Below, piece after piece: positions 11,661 to 23,563 of a stretch of DNA of 64,000 nucleotides. A model generated the notes under the pieces. It was not told the origin of the DNA. It saw nothing but the letters and a program-made list of their open reading frames with translations, and made no database searches. Source of the stretch: Pestalotiopsis fici W106-1. Lineage: Eukaryota; Ascomycota; Sordariomycetes; Amphisphaeriales; Sporocadaceae. Location of the stretch: NCBI RefSeq assembly GCF_000516985.1, contig NW_006917093.1, positions 4,555,874-4,619,873 on the forward strand, read 5' to 3'. Both the position numbers and the translations under genes were made by a program. Numbering within the stretch: the stretch's first letter is position 1; the number at the start of each line of letters is the position of its first letter.

Positions 11661-14184
11661 TCAAGAATCCATCGCAAAGCGTCCAGTGAATTTGAAAGTC
11701 GCCAAGCCGTCCTTGAGATCCTCCACGAGAGTATTCATTTCCGACTGGAAGTAGACACCATCCTCACTCTCGGTGATGCCTGACGAAGTAATGGTGGAGC
11801 TGACGGTGCCGTTGCCTCCTAGGTAGCCAATGGGCTTGCCAAACAGGTATCCCATCTGCGCAATCTGGGCCGGGCGGCCCGTGGGGAACAACGACGAGGC
11901 CGCAGTGCTGTTGAAAAGCCCAGCCTGATCGGCGGCAGCATCAATGACAATGGCATCAAAATCGGTTGCGTCGGCGGCCGAGTAGGTCTTGTTGACACCA
12001 GCCGCGAGCGACTCGGCCACCACGGTCACGACAAGACCTTCAGCCTCGAGGGCCTGACGGAGCGAAGTAGCCTGGGTAAGCGACCCGGTCGTGCCCAGAA
12101 TGCCGACCTGCAGGGTGGCAATAGTGGGCAGGGTGCTGTTGGTGATGGAGATGCCGGCCGTCACGTTGTCGTGGTAGTAGGTGTCGTCGGGTGTGGGCGT
12201 GTCGAGACCCAGGGCAGTAGCCACGCGGCCGGCAATGTCGTTGCTGATGCGGTTCAGCTGGTCAATGACGTTCTGCTGGACTGTGGACGATGAGAGCTTG
12301 GAGGTCTCGAAGCGAATGGCGTTGATCAAAAATTGCTGCTCAACAGGGGTCAAGGAGTTGTAGAAAAGACGAGGCTGCGACCAGTGGTCATCAAAGGTGG
12401 ACGAGAGCGCCCGAACCAGGTTACCAGTGACGGTACGGCTGGGAGCTGTGAAGAAGCCACGACCATTCTTCTGGTCGGCTTGCTGCGGATATCCGCCGTT
12501 GAGGGTGTTTGGAGAGTCTATTGAGAAGTGAGTAACGATTTCCACGGTCTTGTTAAGCGGCAGGGCTCACAGTGAATCTTGTTCTTGTGGATAAAATTCT
12601 GTCCAGCACCATCTCGGTTGTTGTTGTGGATCGCAGCACGAGGACGGTTGATGGGCAGCTGCTCAAAGTTGGGACCGCCGTGTCGGTTCAACTGGGTGTC
12701 TAGGTAGGAGAAGATGCGACCCTGCAGCAGAGGGTCCTCGGTAAAGTCAATACCGCGAACGATGTGTCCAGGTTGGAACATGACTTGCTCCGTCTCGGCA
12801 AAGTAGTTGGTGGGGTTGGTGTCCAACTTCATGACGCCGAGCAACTGAACAGGGACGTATTCCTCGGGTAGGATCTTTGTTGGATCGAGCATGTCGAAGC
12901 CATAAGCCAATGCCTTCTCCTCGTCGACAATCTGAACACCGAGCTCCCACTCAGGGCCGTTTCCAGACTCAATTGCATCCCAGAGATCCTGTCGGTGCAT
13001 GTCTGCATTCTTGCCAGCAAGGATCTGGGCCTCTTCCCAGACCAATGATGCCTTTCCTTGCTTGGACTTCCAGTGCCACTTGACGAGTTTCGAAGTGCCA
13101 TCATCAGTAACCAGGCGGAAAGTGTGGATACCAAAACCATCCTGGGTCAAGTCAGTCATGTGTCTCATTTCAAGTTGGTCATTAGGTGATCCTTACCATG
13201 TGTCGGAAGCTACGAGGAATACCGTATCCGGCCATGGCCCAAAACAGAGTGTGCAAAGTGCTCGCTTGCTGGCTGAAAAAGTCCCATGCTGAGTCGTGGG
13301 CTGTTGCGGCTTGGGGAATTTCATTGTCCGGCGACGGCTTGACAGAATGGATCAAGTCGGGGAATTGAATGGCATCTTGGATGAAAAAGACCGGGATGTT
13401 GTTGCCCACGATATCTAAACTGCGTGTTAGTACTCCATCAAATGACGGGCTCGAGAGAGCATACCAAAGTTTCCCTCGTCAGTGTAGCTGAACATCTGTT
13501 AGCTCAAGTTCTTGCGAGGTTTGAAGTTCTCACTGCTTACAATCTGACGGCGAATCCGTGGACATCACGGGCGGTATCGGCACTGCCTCGTGATCCGGCA
13601 ACGGTCGAGAAACGAGTGAAGACGGGAGTCTGCTTTCCAGCTTCGCTCAGGAACGAAGCAGCAGTAATGTTGCTCCAGTCACCATAGCTAGTGAAAGTGC
13701 CATGGGCACCAGCACCGCGGGCGTGGACAGCTCGCTCAGGTACCTAGGACAAACGTGTTGTCAGTTTTGACAGCTTTACTACACCAAGCCTCACTTCCAA
13801 CAGGAATCAAAACGAGCTATGAGTCTTGCAGATTCATTATACTTACACGTTCATGGTCGAAATGTGTTATCCTATCCGATATTAGCATTCGTGAGGCACC
13901 ATCAACAGCTTAAAGGTCAAGACCTACTTTTGTCGAAAGATGTAATCCTCGAGCAGAGAAGGACCACGGCTTCCAGCCTTCAAGGTGTTTTGCTCCGAGA
14001 TTTGACCACCGACATCATCGGTCATGTAACCAGTGCTATCGTCAAGCTCAAACGAAGCAAGAAAGTCATCGGACGAGACATCATCCCGTGCGAGGAGAGA
14101 ACCCGGGTCGGCAAAGGGACAGCCCACGGCCGAGGCGAGTCCCAAAAGACCAAAGAAAGCAAACGATCTTGTTGAACGGCCCAT
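11661..14184 (-). CDS. Secreted large-subunit heme catalase
   Basis: Converts hydrogen peroxide to water and oxygen. Seven exons on the minus strand (13928-14184, 13847-13871, 13541-13743, 13465-13487, 13197-13414, 12571-13141, 11661-12517) join in phase to 717 residues, the size of fungal large catalases (CatB/CAT-2 class). An N-terminal signal peptide ([16 protein letters not shown]) precedes an acidic propeptide-like stretch ending before [20 protein letters not shown], which holds the active-site His near residue 101. The proximal heme Tyr (about residue 388) lies in [10 protein letters not shown]. The C-terminal 150-170 residues form the flavodoxin/DJ-1-like domain typical of large catalases ([12 protein letters not shown], then [10 protein letters not shown]). 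N-glycosylation sites (NVT, NST, NKT) fit secretion. Two exons are only 25 and 23 nt. Confidence 0.95.
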
Positions 14185-16609
14185 TTTTGACTAATTGGAC
14201 GTTTCCCACGTGTTTGACGGGTGAGGAAGAGGTGAGCCAAGAAGGATGGACAAAACTCTTGGGCAAGAGAGGGAGAACGCTGCATGTTTATACCCGAGAC
14301 GAGAAGAGGGCCTTGGCCGACGGAGACTCGAGGGAAAAGCTACCTTAGGTATATGCTAACTAGATAGGAAACCATTAGAGTGACACGATACATGGCTCCG
14401 AGATATGGTTCTACCAGTACGGCATGTACCACTCAAAAGGTTGCCTCTATGTACTACATGGCTTTACCTAGTGTTTACCTTGTGCACATTGACCCCCCGT
14501 CAGTCTTACCCTAGTCACCAGAAGGCCCTAGCCCACGGCTTTCGTCTGCAAGCAAGTTGGGCAAATCTGGCAAGCATCATGAAGAAAAGTGGTATGATTT
14601 GACTTCCTTGCACTTGATCTCATCCCGTCTGATGCCAAGCTGGACTTGCCAGAACAGAACCGACCTCGACATGGTTCCACGCAAACTCTAGTGCCGAGAG
14701 ACCAATGGGAGGGTTGATTATAATATCAGAAGAGGATCCCGGGCGAGGATCTTGGACCCACTGAGCACTGGGCTCGGGGCCATGTTCTTTTGGAATCATT
14801 GCTGCAAGGACTGACTGATTGACCCACAGGTTGATGAGTGCCAAGGGGACAATGTCGTTATTTTTCATGTTGCATACATGCGTAGGCAGGTAAGTAGGCA
14901 GGTTGCAGTTAGCAGGTAGCTATCATCTTGGTAGCGAACGTTGTGTCCGTGGTAGAAAAGTGATCTATGCGTCTCCGTCTTGGCGGCATATCGTCACACA
15001 ACATGAACCAACCAAACGTGTGTGTTCTTGGCATGGTTTGCGTTGTGCTGGATGCGCGCCAAAGGAGCTGTTAATAAAGCCAGCGGCCGGTTAGAAAACT
15101 GATTATAGGCTTATAGCCAAGGGGCGAACTGGCTGAGGTGAGCCTCTTGCTGTCTAGTTCATCGAGGCGCAATCATTTTGGCGCAGTGTTAATCCATCAG
15201 TCTCTTTCCCCAGCCGGACGGCGTGAGCCAACTGTACATTAGGTATGTAGCTACGTAAGCCTAGCTACCTAGTGTTTGCTAGTTGTCTGGATTGTCAACG
15301 GTTTTGTCAATCACGACGGGGGGAGTCAGAACGGCACTGCAATATTGATATTTCCGCCCCATGATCATTTGGAATCATGAGAGGTTTCGTAGAAAACAGT
15401 TGAATAATAGAGAAAGTGTGAGAATCTATTCAGAACAAAAATTGAATGCGCATCATCAACTAGTCCAAGATCTACGGGTGTTTCTTGGTAGGTACTAAGG
15501 ACAGAACCCGGCAGCCGAAAGAGGGACCAGTCCAAAAGACCAGTCAAAAGGCTGTTTAACATCCCCAGCGGAGTAGAAGATCGTGCGTATTTTTCTGGAC
15601 CATGTGGAATGACCCCATACACCCGGGCCGCTGGCAAGTAAAAGATTCGTCAGCCGATCTTGGAAATATTTCACGGCCTTCATCTCGATCACATCGATTG
15701 AGCCTTTACTCCACGGTCAAGCGGTTTGACGGTCTGGCGGTCTGGCGCAGGGGGGCCTTCATCGAGCAACGACATATTCCGCAGCCCAAGTGAGTGCAGA
15801 GCTATCTACTGTGTATGTACGACACTCAACTCAAGGGATGCATACATACATATGCAGCTACCAGCCATTCGCCACGTGCAATAGAGTGACGTGACAATCA
15901 TGAACAAGAAAACACCATAAACGAAATGCAAAGAAAGTGAAACCTACTAGATAGGACCGGGCAGAGAGCTAGGGTATTGTGCACCTAACGGAGACTTTGG
16001 CAGTCGAATCAAATCACCCCAATTGCCAGACGACAAACATACTACCTGCGGTAGCCGATGGGAATGCCGAGTCGGCAACTATCATGATCCATGTACCTAT
16101 GTTTACAACCGACCGGCTCACGGACAACGGCTTTTGCAAAGGACGAGGAATTATAATTCAATTATGGGGATGTTATTTGTAGTACACAACGTGGAGAATT
16201 GGCCGAAGCCTTCTTTTTATCTGAGGCATGAGCTGAACAGCAATTGGAGCGGAAAGGAACGTGCCGACTTCATAGGTACGAATCAAGTACACTGCAGTAG
16301 CAGTAGTAGTAAGGGGGGAGCGTACTCAATACTGACTGTCTCTCACATACTCGACTTCGAGAATATCATTTCTAAATCTGTCTCGGTGTTTACAGGTAAT
16401 AACGTCTTCTGCACAAGTAAATAGAGCGCCACTCCCGGTCCCCGAAACAAAACAGAGAAAAATGTCCATCACTGCAACCACGGCTTGCAAATCGCCAAGG
16501 TTATGTGCCGTGCCGAGTCAAGCCAAGCCCCCAAAAGCCTTGCAAAGAGGAGCCCCCACAACCCGCGCGTAGGGCCACTTCAGTGTTTCGTGGGGTGATT
16601 TTCGCCTTG

Positions 16610-16640
<31 letters not shown>

Positions 16641-18483
16641 GGCCACTCACTGCCTAGCGAAATGCAGCCTACATAATAGTGATGGGTGATGTAGTATTCC
16701 ACATACATACATACTAGGTACTGAAGGGAGAGCCCTGACAAGCGTTCGTACTTTGTTCCTCTTCCAAACAAGCGGACAAATATTCCGAGAAGGGCGACAT
16801 GGTCCGGAGCAAAATGATGCCCCTGTCACGGCATACAAAAGCAGTGAGGAAATAGCGAAACGGGTCAACCAATCTGATGACGACATAGACTTCTCATGGG
16901 TTCCATATTTGCGCTACAAGCGAGGAAAATTGTGCCTCTGTATTCCGTATCGTCTCTAATAACTTGGGAACAAGAAATGCAACAGTGGCTTTAATTCAAC
17001 CAGGGGGGGCTTTGACAAAAACCAGCCAACTTACACAGTAAAGGGTAAAAGAAAAGAAAAACATGGCTGGGATTGTGCATCTATCTAGGGATGCCTGCAG
17101 ATTGTTGTCGTCTGTTCATCACAAGTCACATCCTACCTAGACCCGCTCCCAAAAAGACTCCTACTTTTCCGCAGAGTCCTTCCTGATATGGTCGCGGTCT
17201 GGCCTGTCAAGGGTTCAAAAGGTAACCATGACAGAGCCACAAAAGGATTGTTATCAGAAAAGTCAAAACCTCCAAAGCGTCACAATCAAGACCATTTTGA
17301 GCCTGAATCTCCTACAATCGTGCATGCCGTCATCTTAAAAAATGTATGCAACGCTGGATCTCGTTGCTCAACTCCCCGCTGCCAGGGGGGGAGGGACCCC
17401 CTTCCCTCCCGTCGAAAAGAACTGGGGAAAGGGCAATTTTATACTATGGGTCTGCTGCTCTGCACATGCAAAAAGGCTCCGGCGTTATGACTCGGGGACC
17501 CTGTCTCGTTTTCCCCGAGGCTTGACAGCAGAGTACGGTGGTTTATACGAATACAGTAGAAACACAATTTTGGGGAATCATGACACAAGAAGGAGGGAAA
17601 ATAAGCAAAGACCAAGACTTTAATTCGAGATCGGAACTCGGAAGAATCGTTTCGAAAAAGGGATCGTCGACAACAGATGACTTGATGGAAATTCCCCGGT
17701 ACCAAGTCTCGTGCTCACCCAACGGGATCTCACAAAAAGAAAATCAATACGCTTGATAGGGTAGGTTTTGTCCAGATTAAACGTGCAGGAGATGCACTAG
17801 CCAAGTGCCGCGTCGAGGTCCCCGAGGTAAAAAGGCTTTCCAATACGACTATCCCTAGGATCTATATGCAATACACCGGCATCGTGCATTTGTAATCTGA
17901 CTGACTCAGGGCCCGGCGCTGAGAATGAATCCCGGCCTTGAGGTTTGAACACTGCAAGGACATGTATGTGATGGAACATCACGAAAGGGGCAATTAAAAA
18001 CGGCCAGGCACCAATGACACTCACTGTATTTGGAATATTTCAGGAACTCGGATCGATAGCCAGCCGTGCTAAAGGAATTCGGTACTCAAGTTTTCCTACC
18101 GTTTACTCAATATAAACCGACGTTTCATTGATCTTTTTACGGTGTATGTCTATCTACAGTAAACATCCTGCAATGTCTAATATTAGCCGGGCCACCCAGG
18201 GTTCCTCCGCAATGCCGTTCTCAGAACTCTTTGATACTCGACGGCCGTCATCGGAGGCATCATGAGCATCTCGCCATATTGTGGTTTGAACAATTAGAAA
18301 TGAAAAAAAAAAAAGTATGCTCAAAATATTCAGGTATTATACAAATGTGCAAGACATAAAATGCGCCTTGCTTTCTAATGCGATGCTGCTCAATTCCAGG
18401 TGCTCCTCTTTATGCAAAAAATGCCAATGGTATATTCCCCCCCCTAAACGCCCTTCATCCTGCCTTTGGTTGTTCTTCAAAGA
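14185..18483. other. 4.3-kb region without a recognisable gene
   Basis: Catalase promoter on the left and haspin 3' flank on the right. Many short frames overlap on both strands, but none has protein-family features and none could be joined by splice sites. It contains a 28-T run and scattered TACCTA/GTAGGC microsatellite bits, usual for promoters in these fungi. A non-coding RNA or a divergent species-specific gene cannot be excluded. Confidence 0.45.
16610..16637. repeat. Poly-T tract (28 nt)
   Basis: An uninterrupted run of 28 T bases is seen directly. There is no flanking target-site duplication or retroposed sequence next to it that I can recognise, so it is probably a slippage microsatellite. 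Confidence 0.85.
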
Positions 18484-20193
18484 TCAAGAATAATCGACGA
18501 GATGCCTTGGTTGAGACTTCCTCGGCGACCTCCGTACTAATGGTGACTGCGCCTCAAGGACGCCCGACTCCCTCGTACGGTCATCAATGGCCAAGATGGA
18601 CAGAATTGACTTCTCAATCATGCTTCTGCCACCCACGAGCTGGTCTTCGTCGATCCATCCAGATTCCACAGCAAACATGACAATATCGCTGGCGCTGGGA
18701 AATGCCGGGATACTTTCGTCTGCTTCGGGATCCAGATGTGTCCAAAACTCTTTCGTGATGCGTTTGAATGCGTTCAGTTCCTTCTTTGGTCCCTGGAAGT
18801 TAGAGACAATGTAGTCGTAGATATAAGCGAGCCACAGAACATTTGTGTATGGTTCGTGCTGAATCCACGAGATTGGGCCATCCACTCCTTCGGCGTAAGC
18901 ATTCTTGTGGCTGTTGGGGGGCAGGCAGATGCGATCCCCTCGAAGCATGAATGATCTCATTTGCCTGTATACCCTGCATTGAGGCGCGTGTTCGCTAGTA
19001 AACAAACTCATGTCTCTTTCCAGGTCGTACGCCACCGGCCGTGAGTCCTCTAACTCTGGGTTCTCTCTAGCACGAGATAAGCCGTAGTCCAAGATGGTTA
19101 TTTCGAGGCCAGAGTGCCCAAAGTAAGAAGACGTATCCCTTGCTTCCGGTGGTGTGTGATGGCCAACTTGTCTGATGCACAGGTTGCCTTCGTGGAGATC
19201 GCGATGCTATACCGGATTAGCCATGTCCCCAATGTTCGCCCATCATGTGCTTACCTCAAATTCTATCTGCGCCTCGGCTCGAGCCAGGGCAATGGCAACA
19301 TGGAAGAAGATGTCCCAGATTTGGTCGGCAGAATGTAGCTGAAAGTCTTCGAGAGCCACGCCCGCATCCCCCAGCTCGACCACAAGAAACTTTGTGTCAT
19401 CCAGATACCGGCTGGGAGAAGGGTAAAACTGTAGCCTGCCAGGGTCCTGCCTCTTTGCCCTCTTGTGAAAGGCCTGGTGGGTTTCCAGTAGTTCCCGGCA
19501 AGCCTTGCCCTGAACAATGTATCTCTCCTTGTACATGACAAATCCAGGGATATCCGCCAGCCACTCGGAAATCTTCAGCTCGCCCACCAGATCCGACTCG
19601 GAATGGGGCTGTTCGTCCACTAAACGAGATTTTTCTTGGGCTTTGGTCTGCGGCTTGATGGGCGACACCATGCGAATGACCTTGATGATGCTAGTGCCCC
19701 GCTCATTGTTGACCCGGTAGACTTCCGCATAAGACGCCTCTGCAATCTTGACGATCCGATCCCCCGGGGGGCAGATCTCAGGCCAGGAGAGGACTCGAAG
19801 GCCGCTGGCATCCACCTCGGGCTCCGGGGTACTGGGCTGGCGCTCAGTCTGTTGTTCATTGACTGGTTCATCTGGCTCTGGCGTTGGCTCCTGGACTTGT
19901 ACTGGCGTCTTCGGTCTCTTTGTCGTTCGTCGCCTTGAAGCCACAACAGGTGTCTTGACTTCTGCACTTTGGACCGTCTCTGAGATAGAATTCTCGTTTT
20001 GAATATCCAGCGCTGTTACTTGTTCGGTTATGTCCTCGATTGTGACATTTGTCTTTGTTGCCGCCACAGCGGTCTTCCTAATCGTAGTGGCCAGCCGATT
20101 GGGCGTTTGCGGCAGCTCGGCAAAGAGGCGATCGCCCTTTGACTTCTTGTGCTGCTGCTTGCCATAACGACGCACTGTCGATGGCTTCATCAT
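18484..20193 (-). CDS. hrk1: Haspin-type serine/threonine protein kinase
   Basis: Haspin phosphorylates histone H3 Thr3 at mitotic centromeres to recruit the chromosomal passenger complex. Exons 19255-20193 and 18484-19206 on the minus strand join exactly at the catalytic loop (EFE then HRDLHEGNLCI), giving 553 residues. The N-terminus MMKPSTVRRYGKQ followed by a basic low-complexity region matches fungal haspins. The divergent kinase domain has a weak glycine loop (IAEASYAEVYRV), catalytic Asp at about residue 316, and DYG at about 353 in place of DFG, as expected in this family where that motif is altered. The C-terminal part includes the tail element IYDYIVSNFQGPKKE. An in-frame Met at 20358 would add 55 residues with no conserved look; I prefer 20193. 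The C-terminal RRSPRKSQPRH is a possible nuclear signal. Confidence 0.85.
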
Positions 20194-20896
20194 GTTGATT
20201 GTCGCAGTGATTTGCCTCAGGTAGTGGAGTCCTTTTGCTCTGCCCTGCTTTACCTCAGCGTCTTTGAAGATGTGGGAGGTGTTCAATGGATGAGCGGCGT
20301 TATTGTCGTGGGGCGCACACGTTGGCACAGCAACGCCGTGGCCGGTGGCCCAAATCACCCCCTTAGCACCTAGAACAGCGCCTGTCGACTAGCGCAGCTA
20401 CCACCTATGCGCAATGCCATTTCACTTTTTTGTTAACAAATTGTAGCAAGCACCAATGAAGAAATGCTCTCGAATTCGATAACATATTTTATCATTATCT
20501 CACTTTTGAGGTCTCATTTTAACCTCTTCGGTTTATTGCATCATCTCCGGTCTACTTGTTGGTAAAGAAAGGCGTTGCACTATGATTATACTGACCGTTC
20601 TGATACCAAGTTAGGGTGATATCAATCTGATTGCTATTGACACATTTTCTTTGTCACGCAACGCAAAGTCATTGTTTACCGTTGAAAGAATGGTTTCATA
20701 ATCAGTAAAACTAATTTTTGTCTTGTTTTCACTCTAATATGTTCTGGCTACAACATTTAAGCCTGCAGCAATTTGTCGTTCTTGTCGGAGCCAATTTACC
20801 TGCTTGCTGCCTGTCTCAACTGGTGAAAAATCAGGAGACTTGGTGACAGAGTTTCTCTACCTCTAACATTGGGGGGAGACTTGAGTGCCTCTACCC
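20194..20896. other. Haspin upstream region
   Basis: Promoter and leader of the haspin gene plus the 3' flank of the small membrane protein gene. AT-rich between 20400 and 20780. No gene seen. Confidence 0.5.
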
Positions 20897-21384
20897 CTAT
20901 ATCCAGGGAGTTTCGGGTTCCCTACCACACCCGCAGTTGATAAACGACCAACCAGAGATGACAAATTGACTTACAGAACAAAAATGAGCTTGACGATCGA
21001 CCGGATGAACAGGAGGACCGCCGCTAGTGCCATGGCAGCACTGGCTGAAAAGAAGTGCCAGGCGCAGGCGAGGAATAAGACAGTGGACAAGACTAGGAAG
21101 ATCCGAATGAACAAAGCCATGACCCGAGCGCTGACGATAATGGCAAGGTGGATGAACCACAATACCATGACAACCGTCAACAGCATCCGGGTTTCTGGGA
21201 TCGCCCAGAGGATATCTAGGGCGGCCACTATCCGGAAGATCCAGGCAGTCAAGAATCCCATTACGCAGTGCATGAACGGCTTGACGTAATCTAAAATCCA
21301 ATCAATGATCGGATCTGCGGCCTGATAGGTCCGTTGGCTCGAGACCTTATGGCCGTAGCCTGCCGTGAAAAAGATTTGTGCCAT
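20897..21384 (-). CDS. Small four-helix membrane protein, unknown function
   Basis: I do not recognise this protein. Two exons on the minus strand (20975-21384 and 20897-20921) join CT to G through a 53-nt GTAAGT...TAG intron and give 144 residues ending EPETPWI. Without splicing the frame stops directly at the donor, giving 137 residues, which is the alternative. After about 30 soluble residues the rest is almost entirely hydrophobic: roughly FMHCVMGFLTAWIFRIVAA, MLLTVVMVLWFIHLAIIV, ALFIRIFLVLSTVLFLACAW and SAAMALAAVLLFIRSIVKLI, so three or four membrane helices. A TATA box lies about 140 bp upstream of the start. Codon use is not strongly biased. Likely a lineage-restricted membrane protein. 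Confidence 0.6.
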
Positions 21385-22400
21385 GGCTTTGACTGTCTCT
21401 TGGTAAATATGTTGAAGTGTGGATATTTGTTGTGGTGGTTTGTGTGTGTGGGGTGCTTTAACTTGCTGTATACGCTTGGCAAAGAGAAGAGATTGGCCAA
21501 CTTTGACTGAATTGTCATCGTCTTATATAGTATTTCGTCCACATCAAAGTTTTTGGTGTAAATATTTACAATATTAACGTCGCGGCACCAAATGTATGTG
21601 TAGTCTCTACGCCAACGGAAGACAAAGATTGACCATCACCATGTCATGAACTTGAGTGAACAAAGAATGTGTTAATGATAGTTACGAACCGACTCAGTAC
21701 TGGCACATCCATTGATGTGTAATGTTAGCTCACACAACTTTTGTATGTAATTCTGAATAGAGAATGCTTGATGATACAGTCTACAAAGTGGTACGAAACC
21801 AGGTTATTTGATAATCGACGTCACAAGGATACCGCGCAACCTAATATTCACCACCATCATATGGTACTGGAAGCCTGTCTCATTTTCTAGTTCGCCGAAG
21901 CTATTGCAATTCAGAAATACAAATTGTAGCCCGGTCGAATAAATATTGGAAATGCCAAGAGAGAGACTCGAAACGTGTAGAATCATTCAACTTGATCAAG
22001 CTTCTACATTATTTTATTCGAGCTGTGGAATCTGGAAATTATTCGATATTGTTTTTAGCTGCACATCTCATCGAAGATATATATAGTCGCCCAATGCTGT
22101 GGTCTCTGGAGTGCAAGAGCTGTGCAGTGGCTTCTGGGGGATCGGTAAGGCATAAGACCGAAATGCTACGACTGGGGAGAAAAACTTCAAATTGATATTT
22201 GTGTCGTGGGCCTGATGCAACGTCCTAGAGAGTCCGACTCTTAACTGCGAACAAGGTCCGTAGTTGGAAATCCGTACAGGCGGGCAATGTTTTCCGGTCT
22301 TAGTGGAGACCCTTGCTTCAGTCAGGACAAATATAATCAGCCCTCCATTCCCTAATACTATAATGTTGTAGAAACAAAGACCCAAAAAGAAAAACAAATC
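21385..22400. other. Divergent intergenic region
   Basis: Promoters of the small membrane protein gene (minus) and of the ABM-domain gene (plus). It is AT-rich in the middle, and no frame with coding features was found. Confidence 0.5.
21521..21529 (-). promoter_or_regulatory. TATA box of the small membrane protein gene
   Basis: TATATAAGA on the minus strand, about 140 bp upstream of ATG 21384. This is a strong TATA match, unusual for these mostly TATA-poor promoters, and suggests regulated or strong expression. Confidence 0.5.
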
Positions 22401-22854
22401 ATGTCGTCTCCAGTTTCACTCACTGCGGTTCTAACCCTCAATCCAGGGGCCGAGCAAAAGGTGGGAGACCACAACCCTTGACGATATGCTTATCCACTGA
22501 CGCGAGACTCTGTACATCTAGTTGACTGAGCTCTTCAGCAACTGTGCACAATATGCTAAAGAGAACGAGCCATTTGTTTGGGTCTACGAAGTGAGCACAG
22601 GTCGCACAGATCCAAAGGGAGATGTTACAGAGTTGGTGATTCGGGAGGTGTAAGTTTGCGGCCGCTCCCTGAACTCGCAGCGCTGATAATTGGAGCTCAA
22701 CTGCAGCTACGAAAGCCAAGCCGCGATGGACAAGCACATTGCCTCGAAGCCTGTACAGGAACTTATCAAGGGGATCGAAGCGGGGTTAGTGAAGGATTCA
22801 AAAGTGGTCTTTACAGAGAAACACCCCGAAATTGGCTTTTCATCAAGACTATAG
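22401..22854 (+). CDS. ABM-domain (dimeric alpha/beta-barrel) protein
   Basis: This gene is invisible as a long frame because it has three short exons: 22401-22460, 22522-22649 and 22707-22854, with GT/AG introns of 61 and 57 nt. The phases join to 111 residues. The product begins MSSPVSLTAVLTLNPGAEQK, has YAKENEPFVWVYEVSTGR in the middle and ends EKHPEIGFSSRL. This pattern (short beta strand, helix, strand with E-x-GxL/VYE spacing, then AAMDKHIASKPVQEL) is typical of the antibiotic biosynthesis monooxygenase fold of about 100 residues. Members are cofactor-free oxygenases, heme-degrading enzymes or polyketide-tailoring proteins that act as dimers; the substrate cannot be inferred. It sits upstream of, and in the same direction as, the MOSC-reductase gene. 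Confidence 0.8.
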
Positions 22855-23563
22855 TAGACAGACAGTGCAAAATTGCGTTATGAGGAATGGAACATATTAA
22901 GACCAATTGGGGTAAAGGATGTTGATAATGCGCTATCTACGTATACATACAACAATCAAGCCAATCATCCATGGAATCTTGCTCTCAATGCAACGTCCGT
23001 TGATGTATACCCAAGTTTAGTCCGACACCTAAAGTATCAGGTCTCAAAATTGATACCTGTACTCGTGACAGCGCTTGGATAGCTCAAATGCAGTACTTAT
23101 GGCAATATGTACATTTTGTAGTGTGTATAACCCAATCCGGAACTGCGGTACTTCAAAATATGAGACCACTGGTAGCTAGGCGCGTATCTGGCGCTATTGC
23201 ATTGTATACATAGTGCTATCGTTAACCCCCGCGAGATCTCAAAATGCGCGCAGATCCGGACTCAGTTTCCGGAATCCCGCGGGGATTTTGACATAGGCAG
23301 CGGCCGGATCCCGAATAAATCTGAAATAGGCAGGCCGTCCAAGGTTCAGGGCCCAAAGGGTCCAGGCCAGAGGAAGTAAGCGCTAACGGGGGACCGACAG
23401 TTCCCATACCTTATCTGAGTCACCTTGCCTTGGGACTGATCTTCCTTCTGCAACATAACTCCCAAACAGCTCTCCCGCTTGCAAAGACGTGAGGTGCGTT
23501 CGATTGGGAGATCTTTTGGACTCGCTGTAAGTGAAGCCTTACCACACCGTATAATCGCAAGAA
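22855..23563. other. Promoter of the MOSC-reductase gene
   Basis: No gene seen. Around 23252-23312 there are several GC-rich inverted elements, for example TCCGGA and CCGGATCC copies and a near-palindrome AATCCCGCGGGGATT, which could bind zinc-cluster regulators. Confidence 0.4.
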
